Shown here piece by piece: positions 8,951 through 17,738 of a stretch of 64,000 bases of DNA. The number at the start of each line of letters is the position of its first letter. Position 1 is the first letter of the stretch. Made by a program: the position numbers and the translations under genes. Below the pieces are notes generated by a model. It saw only the letters and a list, made by a program, of their open reading frames with translations, was not told where the DNA came from and did no database searches. Where the stretch lies: contig UBYA01000029.1 in assembly GCA_900469615.1 (NCBI GenBank), positions 62,001 to 126,000 of the forward strand, in the 5' to 3' direction. Source of the stretch: Hyphomicrobiales bacterium (GTDB taxonomy: Bacteria; Pseudomonadota; Alphaproteobacteria; Rhizobiales; Rhizobiaceae).

Positions 8951-9391
8951 TCAGGCCGCATTCTTGCCCAGCGCTTCGCGCAGCGTCGTAATTTCCGCTT
9001 TCAGCCTCGTAAGCTCCTCGGCAGAGCGCTCCGTTGCATCGAGAACGCAAGGGGGAATGGCGGCTGCCTTCTTTTTCAGCGCCTTGCCTTCGCCGGTCAG
9101 CTGGATCAGCACCTGGCGCTCGTCTTCCTTGCTGCGGATGCGATGAATGAAGCCGGCCGCTTCCAGCCGCTTCAAAAGCGGCGTCAGCGTGCTCGATTCC
9201 AGGAACAGCTTTTCACCGATGCCGCCGACGGTCTGGCCGTCCTCTTCCCAGAGCGTCACCATGACGAGATATTGCGGATAGGTGAGGTGGAGCGCATCCA
9301 GCATGGGTTTGTACAGCCGGTTCATCGCGTGGTTCGCCGAGTAGAGGGCGAAGCAGATGAAATTATCCAGCTTTAACGGGTCGTCCGTCAT
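8951..9391 (-). CDS. ohrR: OhrR-type MarR-family organic hydroperoxide sensor
   Basis: A 146-residue MarR winged-helix protein closely following OhrR: the sensing cysteine in FICFALYSANHAMNRLYKP, then LTYPQYLVMVTLWEEDGQ, the recognition region ESSTLTPLLKRLEAAG and wing DERQVLIQLT. A second cysteine near the C-terminus (IPPCVLDAT) suggests the two-Cys type, which forms an intersubunit disulfide on peroxide exposure. ATG at 9391 has AAGGAG 8 bases upstream. Known OhrR proteins repress an adjacent ohr peroxiredoxin-like gene and themselves. No ohr gene is present in this window, which is unusual (see findings). Confidence 0.88.
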   Translation of the reverse strand: MTDDPLKLDNFICFALYSANHAMNRLYKPMLDALHLTYPQYLVMVTLWEEDGQTVGGIGEKLFLESSTLTPLLKRLEAAGFIHRIRSKEDERQVLIQLTGEGKALKKKAAAIPPCVLDATERSAEELTRLKAEITTLREALGKNAA

Positions 9392-9765
9392 CTCAAGCAC
9401 TCCTTGAGGGCCTTATGTAAATCGTGCGATAAATAATTGTACAGCCAAAATGGCGAGGGAGCTATGGCTTTCTTCGCTTTTCGCAGAGGCTGCCCTGAGG
9501 GCGTACTCTTGGGCTCTCATGCCGCTGGTATGCCTGCGATGCCGGGCGCGCAGCCTGGAGCGCTTCGGCTTTTCTCCGAACCGCGAAAGCGCTCTATCCC
9601 TTCGTCTTCACGCAATTCTCGACGGAAAACCGCCGCGCACTTTCCCGGAGTTGCTCAAGGCGCCCGGGGCCGGACAATCGCGCCGACGGCCACGCGCAGG
9701 GCGCTATTCCCTATCCGGCGCAGGATGTCGGGGAATTCAATATCGAGGCGATGCGCAACGGAGAT
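9392..9765. other. 374-bp stretch without a convincing gene; ohrR promoter and possible gene remnant
   Basis: The left end must carry the ohrR promoter and operator (AT-rich block around 9415-9440). The rest has short open frames on the + strand in three frames. One frame (about 9592-9765) has protein-like runs such as ALYPFVFTQFSTENRRAL and AIPYPAQDVGEFNIEAM, but no credible start. It continues antisense into the neighbouring glycosyltransferase gene. This is consistent with a decayed gene, but the family was not recognised. Confidence 0.3.
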
Positions 9766-10866
9766 TCAGTCCTTGGTCGCCCGGCCTCGGCGGTTGGCGA
9801 TGCGGACATTGCCGATGAACTGCGACGTCGCTGCTTCCCAGGAGTAGTCCAGCGCCAGCGAGCGGGCCGCCTCTCGCGAACAGGAGAGCGCGGCGAGGCA
9901 GGCCGTTGCGAGATCCGCGTTCACCACGCCGGCCGCCCTGTCTCCGCCTAGAATATCCGCAGGGCCGGTTACGGGGTAGGCGGCGACCGGCACGCCGCTC
10001 GCCAGCGCTTCGAGGATGGCGTTGCCGAAGGTATCGGTTTTCGAAGGAAAGACGAAAACATCCGCCTGAGAATAGGCATGCGCCAGCTCTTCGCCGAATT
10101 TCGCTCCCAGAAAATGCACATCCGGATAAAGCTTTTCCAGTTCCGCCCGGGCGGGACCGTCGCCGACCACCACCTTCGATCCCGGCAGGTCGAGACCGAG
10201 AAAGGCGGGCAGGTTTTTCTCCAGCGCCACGCGGCCGACAGTCATGAAGATCGGCCGAGGCAGGCCGAAAGGATTGTCTTCCTGCGGCTGAGGACGGAAG
10301 AGGCGGGAATCGATCCCACGGCTCCAGGGCAGAAGATTTCGCATGCCGCGCAGCTTGAGTTCGCTGGCGAGGCTCGGCGTCGCCACCATGCAGCCGTAGC
10401 CGGCATTGTGAAACCATTTGACGAAGGCGTAGAGCCAGCTCTCCGGTATCGGCAGGCGGGCGGCGACATATTCGGGAAAGCGCGTGTGGTAGCTCGTGGA
10501 AAAGGGCATGGCGTTTCGCAGGCACCAGCGCCGCGCCGTCAGCCCGAGGGGACCTTCCGTGGCAATATGCACATAGGTCGGCCGGATCGCCTCTATTCGG
10601 GAGGCGACCTTGCGATAGCTGGCGATCGAAAGCCGGATCTCCGGATAGGTCGGGCAGGGAATGTTGCGAAAGCCGTCCGGCGTGATCATCGACACCTCGA
10701 CGCCCATGCGCGCCAGCTCGCGATTGGTGTTCTCGATCGAGCGGACGACGCCATTGACCTGCGGATGCCATGCATCGCTGACGATAAGCAGCCGCTCAGG
10801 TATCGCGACTGGTGTCGCCGCCTGCGCCCAGGTGGTGTGATCGATGTCTGACAAGCGTTGCAACAT
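9766..10866 (-). CDS. Group 4 glycosyltransferase (MgtA-like, GDP-mannose or related sugar donor)
   Basis: GT-B fold glycosyltransferase. The N-terminal acceptor domain begins LIVSDAWHPQVNGVVRSIEN, typical of the alpha-mannosyltransferase/MgtA branch; HTRFPEYVAARLPIP follows. The C-terminal donor domain has VGRVALEKN, GDGPARAELEK and the EX7E-type motif in FPSKTDTFGNAILEALASG. Such enzymes act at the cytoplasmic face on lipid or polysaccharide acceptors; in rhizobia relatives make glycolipids. The ATG at 10866 gives 366 residues; an ATG at 10899 is an alternative. It is read away from the ohrR side and is divergent from nothing; the sugar kinase gene upstream shares its direction but is 123 bp away. 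Confidence 0.85.
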   Translation of the reverse strand: MLQRLSDIDHTTWAQAATPVAIPERLLIVSDAWHPQVNGVVRSIENTNRELARMGVEVSMITPDGFRNIPCPTYPEIRLSIASYRKVASRIEAIRPTYVHIATEGPLGLTARRWCLRNAMPFSTSYHTRFPEYVAARLPIPESWLYAFVKWFHNAGYGCMVATPSLASELKLRGMRNLLPWSRGIDSRLFRPQPQEDNPFGLPRPIFMTVGRVALEKNLPAFLGLDLPGSKVVVGDGPARAELEKLYPDVHFLGAKFGEELAHAYSQADVFVFPSKTDTFGNAILEALASGVPVAAYPVTGPADILGGDRAAGVVNADLATACLAALSCSREAARSLALDYSWEAATSQFIGNVRIANRRGRATKD

Positions 10867-10989
10867 GCCCAAAACAGTCCATCCGCACCGCATCCTCATG
10901 ATGACGGTGCCAGCGATTGCGGTGTTTCAAACATGATTCCCGCGCCCACTCTATTGTGGGGGGTGTCGATGATGGAAATATTACAGCGT

Positions 10990-11907
10990 TTACCTGATCG
11001 ATTTCAGCTTCTCGGGAGAGACGAGCGCGCCGTATTCCTGAATGACTTTCGCCGCGATCTTGGCGGCGAAGCCGGCGGCTGCAACCGCGTCCTGATGCTG
11101 GAGGTAATATGCCAGAAATGCGCCGTTGAAGCTGTCGCCGGCACTGGTGGTATCGATGACCTTGCCGACCTTGATCGCCGGAACGAGCGTCTCGTGCGCG
11201 CCGTCGCCGATGGTCGCGCCATCGGCGCCGTTCTTCACGACGACCATACTGGCCCCGTACTGCCGGTAGCGGCGTATGGTGGCGGCAATCGAGTCGTCGC
11301 CGAAATGCATGGCCTCGTCGTCGAAGCTCGGCATGACGAGCGTTGCAGCGCGAGCGCCTTCCGCGATCATGGTGTGCATGGCGTCCAGGCTGGACCAGAG
11401 GCGGGGACGCAGATTGGGGTCGAAGGCGACCAGCTTGCCTATCGCCTTGGCGCGGCGCAGCTCTGCCAGCAGGGTGAAGGCGTCTTCGCGCGGCAGGATC
11501 GCCAGCGTGATGCCTGAGAAGTAGAGCACGTCCGACGCCTCGATCGCCGTGCGCAAGGCGTCGCCGTCGGCCGCGAGCAGGCGGGCTGCGGAACTGTCGC
11601 GCCAATAGCTGAAGGAACGCTCGCCGTCCTTCAGGTTGATCATGTAGAGGCCGGGCGTCTTGCCGCGAAGCCGGCGTATGCTGGCCGTACCGATGCCGGC
11701 AGCGTCCATGAAGGCGCTCATTTCATCGGACATGGCGTCATCGCCGAGAGCGGTGAAATAGTCGATAGACCAGTCCGCGGGCAGGCAGGCGCGGGCATAC
11801 CAGGCGGTGTTGAAGGTATCGCCGGCAAAGCCCTTGCGCAGGTGCCCGTCATCGGCTTGCGACAATTCCACCATGCATTCGCCGATCGAAAGAAAACGCC
11901 CGCTCAA
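10990..11907 (-). CDS. PfkB-family carbohydrate kinase, 2-dehydro-3-deoxygluconate kinase-like
   Basis: Ribokinase-fold sugar kinase of 305 residues. The N-terminus reads SIGECMVEL, the GDTFNTAWYAR region matches KdgK-type substrate loops, and FDPNLRPRLW plus TTSAGDSFNGAFLA (the PfkB anion hole and catalytic Asp) are clear. KdgK phosphorylates KDG to KDPG for the Entner-Doudoroff pathway. The start is taken as TTG at 11907 because AGGAGG lies 5 bases upstream; the in-frame ATG at 11922 overlaps that Shine-Dalgarno and has none of its own. Other PfkB sugars cannot be excluded. Confidence 0.82.
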   Translation of the reverse strand: MSGRFLSIGECMVELSQADDGHLRKGFAGDTFNTAWYARACLPADWSIDYFTALGDDAMSDEMSAFMDAAGIGTASIRRLRGKTPGLYMINLKDGERSFSYWRDSSAARLLAADGDALRTAIEASDVLYFSGITLAILPREDAFTLLAELRRAKAIGKLVAFDPNLRPRLWSSLDAMHTMIAEGARAATLVMPSFDDEAMHFGDDSIAATIRRYRQYGASMVVVKNGADGATIGDGAHETLVPAIKVGKVIDTTSAGDSFNGAFLAYYLQHQDAVAAAGFAAKIAAKVIQEYGALVSPEKLKSIR

Positions 11908-11967
11908 GATTGCCTCCTGCATTTTGCCCTGGTGCTGCATACGCGCAAGCGGTGGCGGGGGCAAGGC

Positions 11968-11988
11968 GGACGGCGGCGGCCGCCGTCC
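11968..11988. terminator. GC-rich hairpin downstream of oppF
   Basis: GGACGGCGG (11968-11976) pairs with CCGCCGTCC (11980-11988) with a 3-base loop, 12 bases beyond the oppF stop. There is no T-run on the transcribed strand, so it may protect the operon's 3' end and not terminate efficiently. Confidence 0.4.
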
Positions 11989-11999
11989 ACTTTAAAGCC

Positions 12000-12986
12000 T
12001 TACGGCCGGTCCATATGATAGCAGGCCGCCGTCTGGCCGGGACGCACATGCTCGGTCGGCGGCATCTTGGTGCGGCAGACATCCGTCGCCTTCCAGCAGC
12101 GGGGCGAGAAGACGCAGCCCGGTGGCGGGTTGAGCGGCGAGGGCGGGTCGCCCTGCAGGCGGATGCGCTCGCGCCCGCGTGCCAGTTTCGGGTCGGGAAT
12201 GGGCGCGGCGGAGAACAGCGCCTGCGTATAGGGATGGGCCGGATGGTCGAAGACCGTTGCGGCTTCGCCCGCCTCCACCACCTTGCCGAGATAGAGCACC
12301 AGCACGTCGTCCGATATCAGGCGCACGACCGAGAGATCGTGGCTGATGAAGATCAGGGTGAGGCCGAACTCCTTGCGCAGGCGGCGCAGGAGCGTGATGA
12401 CCTGGCCCTGGATCGAGACGTCGAGGGCCGAGACCGGCTCGTCGCAGATAATCAGCTTCGGCCGGGTGATGACGGCGCGGGCGATGCCGATGCGCTGTGC
12501 CTGACCGCCCGAAAACTCGTGCGGATAGCGATTGATCATCTCGGGGACAAGGCCTACCGCCGCCATGATCTCACGCACCCGATCCTGCCGTTGAGCGCGG
12601 CTCAGTTTCGGCTCGAAGACGGTGAGCGGCTCGGCGATGATGTCGCCGACGGTCATGCGCGGATCGAGCGAGGCGATCGGGTCCTGGAAGATGATCTGCA
12701 TGTCGCGGCGGGCGGCGCGCATTTCCTCTTCGGTGAGGTCGAGCAGGTTGCCGCCCTGCCAGAGGATGCGGCCTTTCTGCGCCTTGATCAGCCGCAGGAT
12801 CGAGCGGCCGAGCGTGGACTTGCCGCAACCGGATTCGCCGACGATGCCGAGCGTGCGGCCGGTCTTCAGCTCGAAGCTGACGTCGTTGACCGCCGTCAGC
12901 ACCATCGGCGGCCTGAAGAGGGATTTCGACGGTATTTCGAATTCGGTCGTCAGATGCTCGACTTTCAGAAGCGTTTGTTCAGCCAT
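12000..12986 (-). CDS. oppF: Oligopeptide ABC transporter ATP-binding protein OppF
   Basis: 328-residue ABC ATPase. Walker A GESGCGKST, Q-loop, signature FSGGQAQRIGIARA, Walker B LIICDEPVSALD and the switch His in ISHDLSV are all present, followed by the C-terminal oligopeptide/dipeptide transporter extension (HPYTQALFSAAP, with cysteines in CVFSPRCWKATDVCRTKMP that in relatives coordinate an iron-sulfur cluster). The ATG at 12986 overlaps the end of oppD by 8 bases, which decides the start. It pairs with OppD to energise peptide import. Confidence 0.93.
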   Translation of the reverse strand: MAEQTLLKVEHLTTEFEIPSKSLFRPPMVLTAVNDVSFELKTGRTLGIVGESGCGKSTLGRSILRLIKAQKGRILWQGGNLLDLTEEEMRAARRDMQIIFQDPIASLDPRMTVGDIIAEPLTVFEPKLSRAQRQDRVREIMAAVGLVPEMINRYPHEFSGGQAQRIGIARAVITRPKLIICDEPVSALDVSIQGQVITLLRRLRKEFGLTLIFISHDLSVVRLISDDVLVLYLGKVVEAGEAATVFDHPAHPYTQALFSAAPIPDPKLARGRERIRLQGDPPSPLNPPPGCVFSPRCWKATDVCRTKMPPTEHVRPGQTAACYHMDRP

Positions 12987-13974
12987 GGACGAGGCTCCGT
13001 TCCTGATCAGCCGAAAGGGGATGGAAGCAGGCCGCGCAACGGCGTGGCGCAAGCTGGGCGAGCGGCGGCGCCGCATCCAGACAGTCGTCCTGCACATGGG
13101 CGCAACGCGGCGAGAAGGCACAGCCGCGCGGCAGATGCATCAGGTTCGGCGGCCGCCCGGGGATGACGGTGAGATCGTCAACATCCTGATCAGGCCGAGG
13201 GATCGAGGCGTGAAGCGCTGCCGTGTAAGGGTGAGCCGGATTTTCGTACAGCTCCTCGACCGGCGCCTCCTCGACGATACGGCCCGCATACATGACGGCG
13301 ACGCGGTCGGCGAGACCGGCAACGACGCCGAGGTCATGGGTAATCATCACAAGCGCCGTGTGCATTTCCGCCGTCAGTTCGTTGAACAGATCGAGGATCT
13401 GCGCCTGGATCGTCACGTCGAGCGCCGTCGTCGGCTCGTCGGCAATCAGGAGCTTCGGTTTGGTGAGCAGCGCCATGGCGATGACGATGCGCTGGCGCAT
13501 GCCGCCCGAAAGCTCGTGCGGATAAAGGTTGAAGCGGCGCGTCGGGTCGGGAATGCCGACCCGCTTCAGCATATCCAGCGCCGCGGCCGACGCCGCACGC
13601 GCCGTCAACCCGCCATGGACCTCCAGCTGCTCGGTCAATTGCCGCGAGATGCGCAACGACGGATTGAGCGCGGTCATCGGGTCCTGAAAGACCATGGCCA
13701 TGTCCTTGCCGCGCACATGGTCGAGCTCGCGCGGTTTCAGCGTCAGCAGATCCTTGCCGTCGAGCAGCGCCTGGCCGCTGGTGCGGCCGTTCTTGGCGAG
13801 AAGGCCCATCAGGCCGAGGAAGGTCTGGCTCTTGCCGGAACCGGATTCGCCGACGATGGCGACGCGTTCGCCGCGGCCGATCTTGAGGTTCATCTTCGAG
13901 ACCGCCGCCACTTCGCCTTCCGGCGTGCGGAAGGTGATGGAGTAGTCTTTGAGTTCGAGAAGCGTGTCTGTCAT
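12979..13974 (-). CDS. oppD: Oligopeptide ABC transporter ATP-binding protein OppD
   Basis: 331-residue ATPase with Walker A GESGSGKSQ, signature LSGGMRQRIVIAMA, Walker B LLIADEPTTALD and switch His in MITHDLGVV. The C-terminal extension includes HPYTAALHASIP and the cysteine motif CAFSPRC. Walker A ends in Q where most have T (GKSQTF), as is common in OppD/DppD proteins. It starts 2 bases after the oppC stop region and overlaps oppF, so translational coupling is likely. Confidence 0.93.
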   Translation of the reverse strand: MTDTLLELKDYSITFRTPEGEVAAVSKMNLKIGRGERVAIVGESGSGKSQTFLGLMGLLAKNGRTSGQALLDGKDLLTLKPRELDHVRGKDMAMVFQDPMTALNPSLRISRQLTEQLEVHGGLTARAASAAALDMLKRVGIPDPTRRFNLYPHELSGGMRQRIVIAMALLTKPKLLIADEPTTALDVTIQAQILDLFNELTAEMHTALVMITHDLGVVAGLADRVAVMYAGRIVEEAPVEELYENPAHPYTAALHASIPRPDQDVDDLTVIPGRPPNLMHLPRGCAFSPRCAHVQDDCLDAAPPLAQLAPRRCAACFHPLSADQERSLVHG

Positions 13975-13975
13975 G

Positions 13976-14893
13976 TCAGCGATCCTTCGGATCGAAAGCG
14001 TCGCGCAGACCGTCGCCGATGAAGAGCAGGCTCATCAGCAGCGCGATCAGGAACCCGGCGGGGAAGAACAGCAGCCAGGGCGTCGTCTCCATGCCCGCCG
14101 AGCCTTCTGCGATCAGCGTGCCGAGCGATGTCAGCGGCTCCTGAACGCCGAAGCCGAGATAGGAGAGGAAGCTTTCGGTCGCGATGATTTCCGGGATGGT
14201 GAGCGTGGCGTAGATGACTACCGGACCGACGAGGTTCGGCACGATGTGCTTGAGGATGATCTTGAACGACCGTTGCCCGGAGGCGCGGGCGGCTTCGATG
14301 AATTCCCGCTGCTTGATCGACAGGGTCTGGCCGCGCACGATACGGGCCATGGTCAGCCATTCGAGTGCGCCGATCGCCGCAAACAGCAGGTAGACGTTGC
14401 GGCCGAAGATCACCATCAGCAGGATGACGAAGAGCACGTAGGGCAGGGCGTACATGATATCGACGAAGCGCATCATGATCGCATCGACGCGACCGCCGAA
14501 ATAGCCTGACACGGCGCCGTAAAGCACGCCGATGACGACCGAAACGAGGGTTGCCACCAGCGCGACGGTCAGCGAAACGCGCGTGCCGTAGAGCGTGCGT
14601 GCCAGCAGGTCGCGGCCGTTGCCGTCTGTGCCGAAATAGTGGCCGGCGGCGAAGTCCGGAGCGCCTCGGAACGAGTTCCAGTCCGGATCTTCATAGTTGA
14701 AAGGCAGGAAATACGGGCCGAAAATGGCGACCAGAACCAGCGCTGCCAGCACGATCAGCGACAGTGCCGCCGCCTTGTTGCGCAGGAGACGACGCATCGC
14801 ATCGCCTGTGAGGGAGCGCCCCTTGGGCGCAAGCCCCTCTGCCGAAAGCAATTCAGCTTCCAGCAATTCTCTCTTGGCGGAATTGAGGATCAT
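13976..14893 (-). CDS. oppC: Oligopeptide ABC transporter permease OppC
   Basis: Inner-membrane permease of 305 residues with the OppC/DppC N-terminal extension and first helix (LSLIVLAALVLVAIFGPYFLP), then the periplasmic loop (HYFGTDGNGRDLLARTLYG) and the BPD_transp_1 domain. The EAA coupling loop is visible as EFIEAARASGQRSFKIILKH. The ATG at 14893 overlaps the oppB stop as ATGA, supporting this start over an upstream in-frame codon at 14920. Confidence 0.93.
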   Translation of the reverse strand: MILNSAKRELLEAELLSAEGLAPKGRSLTGDAMRRLLRNKAAALSLIVLAALVLVAIFGPYFLPFNYEDPDWNSFRGAPDFAAGHYFGTDGNGRDLLARTLYGTRVSLTVALVATLVSVVIGVLYGAVSGYFGGRVDAIMMRFVDIMYALPYVLFVILLMVIFGRNVYLLFAAIGALEWLTMARIVRGQTLSIKQREFIEAARASGQRSFKIILKHIVPNLVGPVVIYATLTIPEIIATESFLSYLGFGVQEPLTSLGTLIAEGSAGMETTPWLLFFPAGFLIALLMSLLFIGDGLRDAFDPKDR

Positions 14894-15813
14894 CGCATTC
14901 TCACTTTCGGGTCGAGCCACGCATAGGCGATATCGACCAGGAGATTGAGGACCACGATCAGGACCATGTAGAAAATGACCGTGCCGAGGACCATGCCGTA
15001 ATCGCGGTTCAGCGCCGCTCCGACGAAGTAACGGCCGACGCCGGGCAGGCCGAAGATGCTTTCCACGACGAGCGAACCGGTGAGGAGGTAGCTGGCCGCC
15101 GGTCCGAGATAGGAGACGACAGGCATCATGGCCGGCTTCAGCGCATGCCGCATCACGGTGAGCCGCGGGCCGATGCCCTTGGCCTTGGCGGTGCGAATGA
15201 AGTTCTGGCTCATCACCTCGATCATCGAGCCGCGCATGAGGCGGGAGATGCGTGCCGCATGCGGCAGCGTCAGAACGACGATGGGCAGGATCAGGAACCG
15301 TACCGAGCCGTCGCCCCAGCCGCCGACGGGCAGCCAGCCGAGCGTGTTGCCGAAGACGAGCTGAAGGATGGGCGCGATCAGGAAGCTCGGCATGACGAGG
15401 CCGACGAGAAGCCCGCCGCCCAGCCAGTAATCGGCCGCGCGGTTCTGATAGAGTGCCCCAAGACAGCCTATCAGCACGCCAACCACGGTTGCGAGCACGA
15501 AGGCGGCGCCGCCGATGGTGAGCGTATAGGGAAAGCCCGACATGATCTGCTGGGTGACGGTGAAATCCTGATTGGCGAAGGAGGGGCCAAGATCGCCCTT
15601 CATGACGTCGCCGACATAGATCAGGTATTGCTCAACCAGAGGCTTGTCCAGGTTGTAATGGGCCGCGAGGTTGGCTTTGACTTCCGGCGGCAATGGCCTT
15701 TCGCCATCGAAGGGGCCGCCGGGAGCGAGGCGCAGAATGAAAAAACACACTGTCACGGCAATCCACAGGACGGGGATTGTCGACAGCAAACGACGGAGAG
15801 CATAGCCAAACAT
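14890..15813 (-). CDS. oppB: Oligopeptide ABC transporter permease OppB
   Basis: 307-residue permease starting MFGYALRRLLSTIPVLWI, the usual OppB/DppB first helix, with RLAPGGPFDGERPL, six predicted membrane segments and the EAA-type loop (QNFIRTAKAKGIGPRLTVMR). It forms the translocation pore with OppC. It is separated from oppA by 51 bases containing a strong stem-loop, so its expression is probably lower than that of oppA. Confidence 0.93.
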   Translation of the reverse strand: MFGYALRRLLSTIPVLWIAVTVCFFILRLAPGGPFDGERPLPPEVKANLAAHYNLDKPLVEQYLIYVGDVMKGDLGPSFANQDFTVTQQIMSGFPYTLTIGGAAFVLATVVGVLIGCLGALYQNRAADYWLGGGLLVGLVMPSFLIAPILQLVFGNTLGWLPVGGWGDGSVRFLILPIVVLTLPHAARISRLMRGSMIEVMSQNFIRTAKAKGIGPRLTVMRHALKPAMMPVVSYLGPAASYLLTGSLVVESIFGLPGVGRYFVGAALNRDYGMVLGTVIFYMVLIVVLNLLVDIAYAWLDPKVRMR

Positions 15814-15823
15814 GGTTTTTGAC

Positions 15824-15855
15824 GGCTCTCTCCCGGTTGTGTCCGGGAGAGAGCC
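15824..15855. repeat. Perfect 13-bp stem-loop between oppA and oppB (REP-like)
   Basis: GGCTCTCTCCCGG (15824-15836) and its exact complement (15843-15855) enclose a 6-base loop. There is no T-run after it in the direction of transcription, so it more likely stabilises the oppA message or causes partial termination. The core CTCTCCCGG is shared with the palindrome at 21131-21157, suggesting a dispersed repeat family. Confidence 0.8.
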
Positions 15856-15864
15856 TGTTCCCAA

Positions 15865-17445
15865 TTATTCTTTGATCGACAGCCAGCGAGTGCGGTGGAT
15901 GTCCTGGATATTATCCACGAAGCCCTGGACCTTCGGGGCGACGATGTTCTGGGAAACGTAGTAGTAGATCGGGATCGCCGCGCTGTCGTCGAGAGCCAGC
16001 TGCTCGGCCTTCTTGTAGATCTCGGCGCGCTTCTTGAGGTCGGTTTCCTCGTTGCCCTGCTTGATAAGCGCGTCATAATCCGGGTTGCTCCAGCGGCCGT
16101 AGTTCATCTCGACGCCGGTGGACAGCAGGTTCAGGAAGTTGATCGGGTCGTTGTAGTCGGCAAGCCAACCGGCGCGGCCGATCTGCACCTCGCCGCGCTG
16201 CATTTCATCGTAATGCACCTTGGTTTCGGTGTTGTAGAGCTCGATATCGACGCCGAGCGGCTTCCACATGGCGGCGATCGCGACGGCGATGCGCTTGTGG
16301 TTGTCGTTGGTGTTGTAGCGGAGCTGCGCCTTGAGCGGATGGTCTGGGCCGAAGCCTGCTTCCTTCAGCAGCTTCTTGGCTTCTTCCACCTTCTGCTTGT
16401 AGGGCTCGTCCTTCCAGCTGACGTAGGCGGGCTCGCCATAGTTGGCCGTGCCCGGCGGCACCCAGGAATACATCGGCAGTTCGCCGGTTCCGAGGATCTT
16501 CGGGCCGATCACCTCGCGGTTGACGGCCATGGACAGAGCCTGGCGGACGCGCTTGTCGTTGAAGGGTGGCTTGGTGGCGTTCAGCACGTAATAGTAGGTG
16601 CCAAGGAAGGGCACCACATGCGCCTGTCCGGGGAGGTTCTTCTGGATCCAGTCATACTGGTCGGCCGGAAACGAGGTGAGAATATCGAACTCGCCGGCGC
16701 GGTAGCGCTTCAATGCAGCGGCCTGATCTTCGAGCGTGTAGAAGTTCACCTTGTCGATCTTCACGTCCTTGGCGTCGTAGTACTGATCGTTCTTGACGTT
16801 GGAGACATGCGAGCCGGGCACCCATTCGACGGGCTTGTAAGGGCCGTTGCTAACGATGTTGCCGATCTTGACCCACTGGTCGCCCTTGGCCTCCACGACA
16901 TGCTTCGGCAGCGGATAGGCCGTATAATGCATCAAGGCGTTGAGGAAATAGGGCGTCGGATTCTCAAGCGTGATTTCCAGCGTCTTGTCGTCGATAGCCT
17001 TGACGCCGAGCTGGCTCAGATCCTTGATTTCGCCCTTGTTGATCTTTTCCGCGTTCTTGATCGTGTATTGCAGGTAGGCGTACTGGGCGGCCGTCTTCGG
17101 GTCCATCAGGCGCTGGAAGGCGAAGACGAAGTCTTCAGCCGTTACCGGCTGCCCGTCGGACCACTTGATGCCGTCGCGCAGCTTGAAGGTGTACACCTTC
17201 TGGTCGGGAGAAACGGTCCAGCTCGCAGCCTGGCCGGGGATGGGATTGTCCTTGGGGTCCTCAGTCACCAGCCCTTCGAAAATATCGCCGTCGATTCGGT
17301 TTTCCCAATCGCCGGAAATTTTTTGTGGGTCGAGCGACGTCGGGTCGCCGCCGTTGTGGATATTGAGGGTCGCGGCGTGCGCCGAGAAGCTCAATACCGT
17401 GCTGACGAGAGCCGTCGCAAGAAATTTTCTGGTGAAACGAGTCAT
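15865..17445 (-). CDS. oppA: Periplasmic oligopeptide-binding protein OppA
   Basis: Solute-binding protein of about 526 residues (SBP family 5). A Sec signal peptide (about residues 1-24, ending FSAHA) precedes LNIHNGGDPTSLDPQKISGD, the OppA opening. GLVTEDPKDNPIPGQAASW, FKLRDGIKWSDGQPVTAEDF and the C-terminal IPIYYYVSQNIV match peptide-binding relatives, where the peptide backbone is held between two lobes. It is first in the oppABCDF order and is read divergently from the alpha-glucosidase gene. An in-frame GTG 12 bases upstream is an alternative start. Confidence 0.93.
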   Translation of the reverse strand: MTRFTRKFLATALVSTVLSFSAHAATLNIHNGGDPTSLDPQKISGDWENRIDGDIFEGLVTEDPKDNPIPGQAASWTVSPDQKVYTFKLRDGIKWSDGQPVTAEDFVFAFQRLMDPKTAAQYAYLQYTIKNAEKINKGEIKDLSQLGVKAIDDKTLEITLENPTPYFLNALMHYTAYPLPKHVVEAKGDQWVKIGNIVSNGPYKPVEWVPGSHVSNVKNDQYYDAKDVKIDKVNFYTLEDQAAALKRYRAGEFDILTSFPADQYDWIQKNLPGQAHVVPFLGTYYYVLNATKPPFNDKRVRQALSMAVNREVIGPKILGTGELPMYSWVPPGTANYGEPAYVSWKDEPYKQKVEEAKKLLKEAGFGPDHPLKAQLRYNTNDNHKRIAVAIAAMWKPLGVDIELYNTETKVHYDEMQRGEVQIGRAGWLADYNDPINFLNLLSTGVEMNYGRWSNPDYDALIKQGNEETDLKKRAEIYKKAEQLALDDSAAIPIYYYVSQNIVAPKVQGFVDNIQDIHRTRWLSIKE

Positions 17446-17509
17446 GCCTTTTCCCACCTTTCTGGAGTTATTGTCCCTGAATTTACAGGGGTATTTTTAT
17501 TCCCGCAGG

Positions 17510-17529
17510 TGACCTGTACGTGCAGGTCA
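17510..17529. promoter_or_regulatory. Palindrome in the oppA/alpha-glucosidase divergent promoter region
   Basis: TGACCTG and CAGGTCA flank a 6-base spacer (TACGTG). It is 64 bases upstream of oppA and 209 bases upstream of the glucosidase start, between divergently read genes. The dyad is operator-like; the cognate regulator is unknown. Confidence 0.4.
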
Positions 17530-17738
17530 ATGCCGGAAACTATCCAAAGCGACGTCGCTTTCAAGCCTAAAAGAGCAAGGCCGTGCTTCGTGCGTGAGTT
17601 TTCACATTGGTATTCTCTAAAATTGATACTGCGAATTTACGCGTCCTGATAGTAGCGTTCTTGCTTCTGCCGATTGCGGCTTGCCGCCTGCGTCCGAGTG
17701 TGCAAACTGAGGGGCGTATGCGGTATCGAGGCGGTTTG

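Noticed and set aside
12622..14022. Long open frame antisense to oppD/oppF
   Set aside because: It is the complement of two certain ABC ATPase genes in a GC-rich genome; composition is Arg/His-rich and has no domain.
15895..17649. 584-codon open frame antisense to oppA
   Set aside because: The minus-strand protein is a clear periplasmic binding protein with signal peptide; the antisense frame has no domain.
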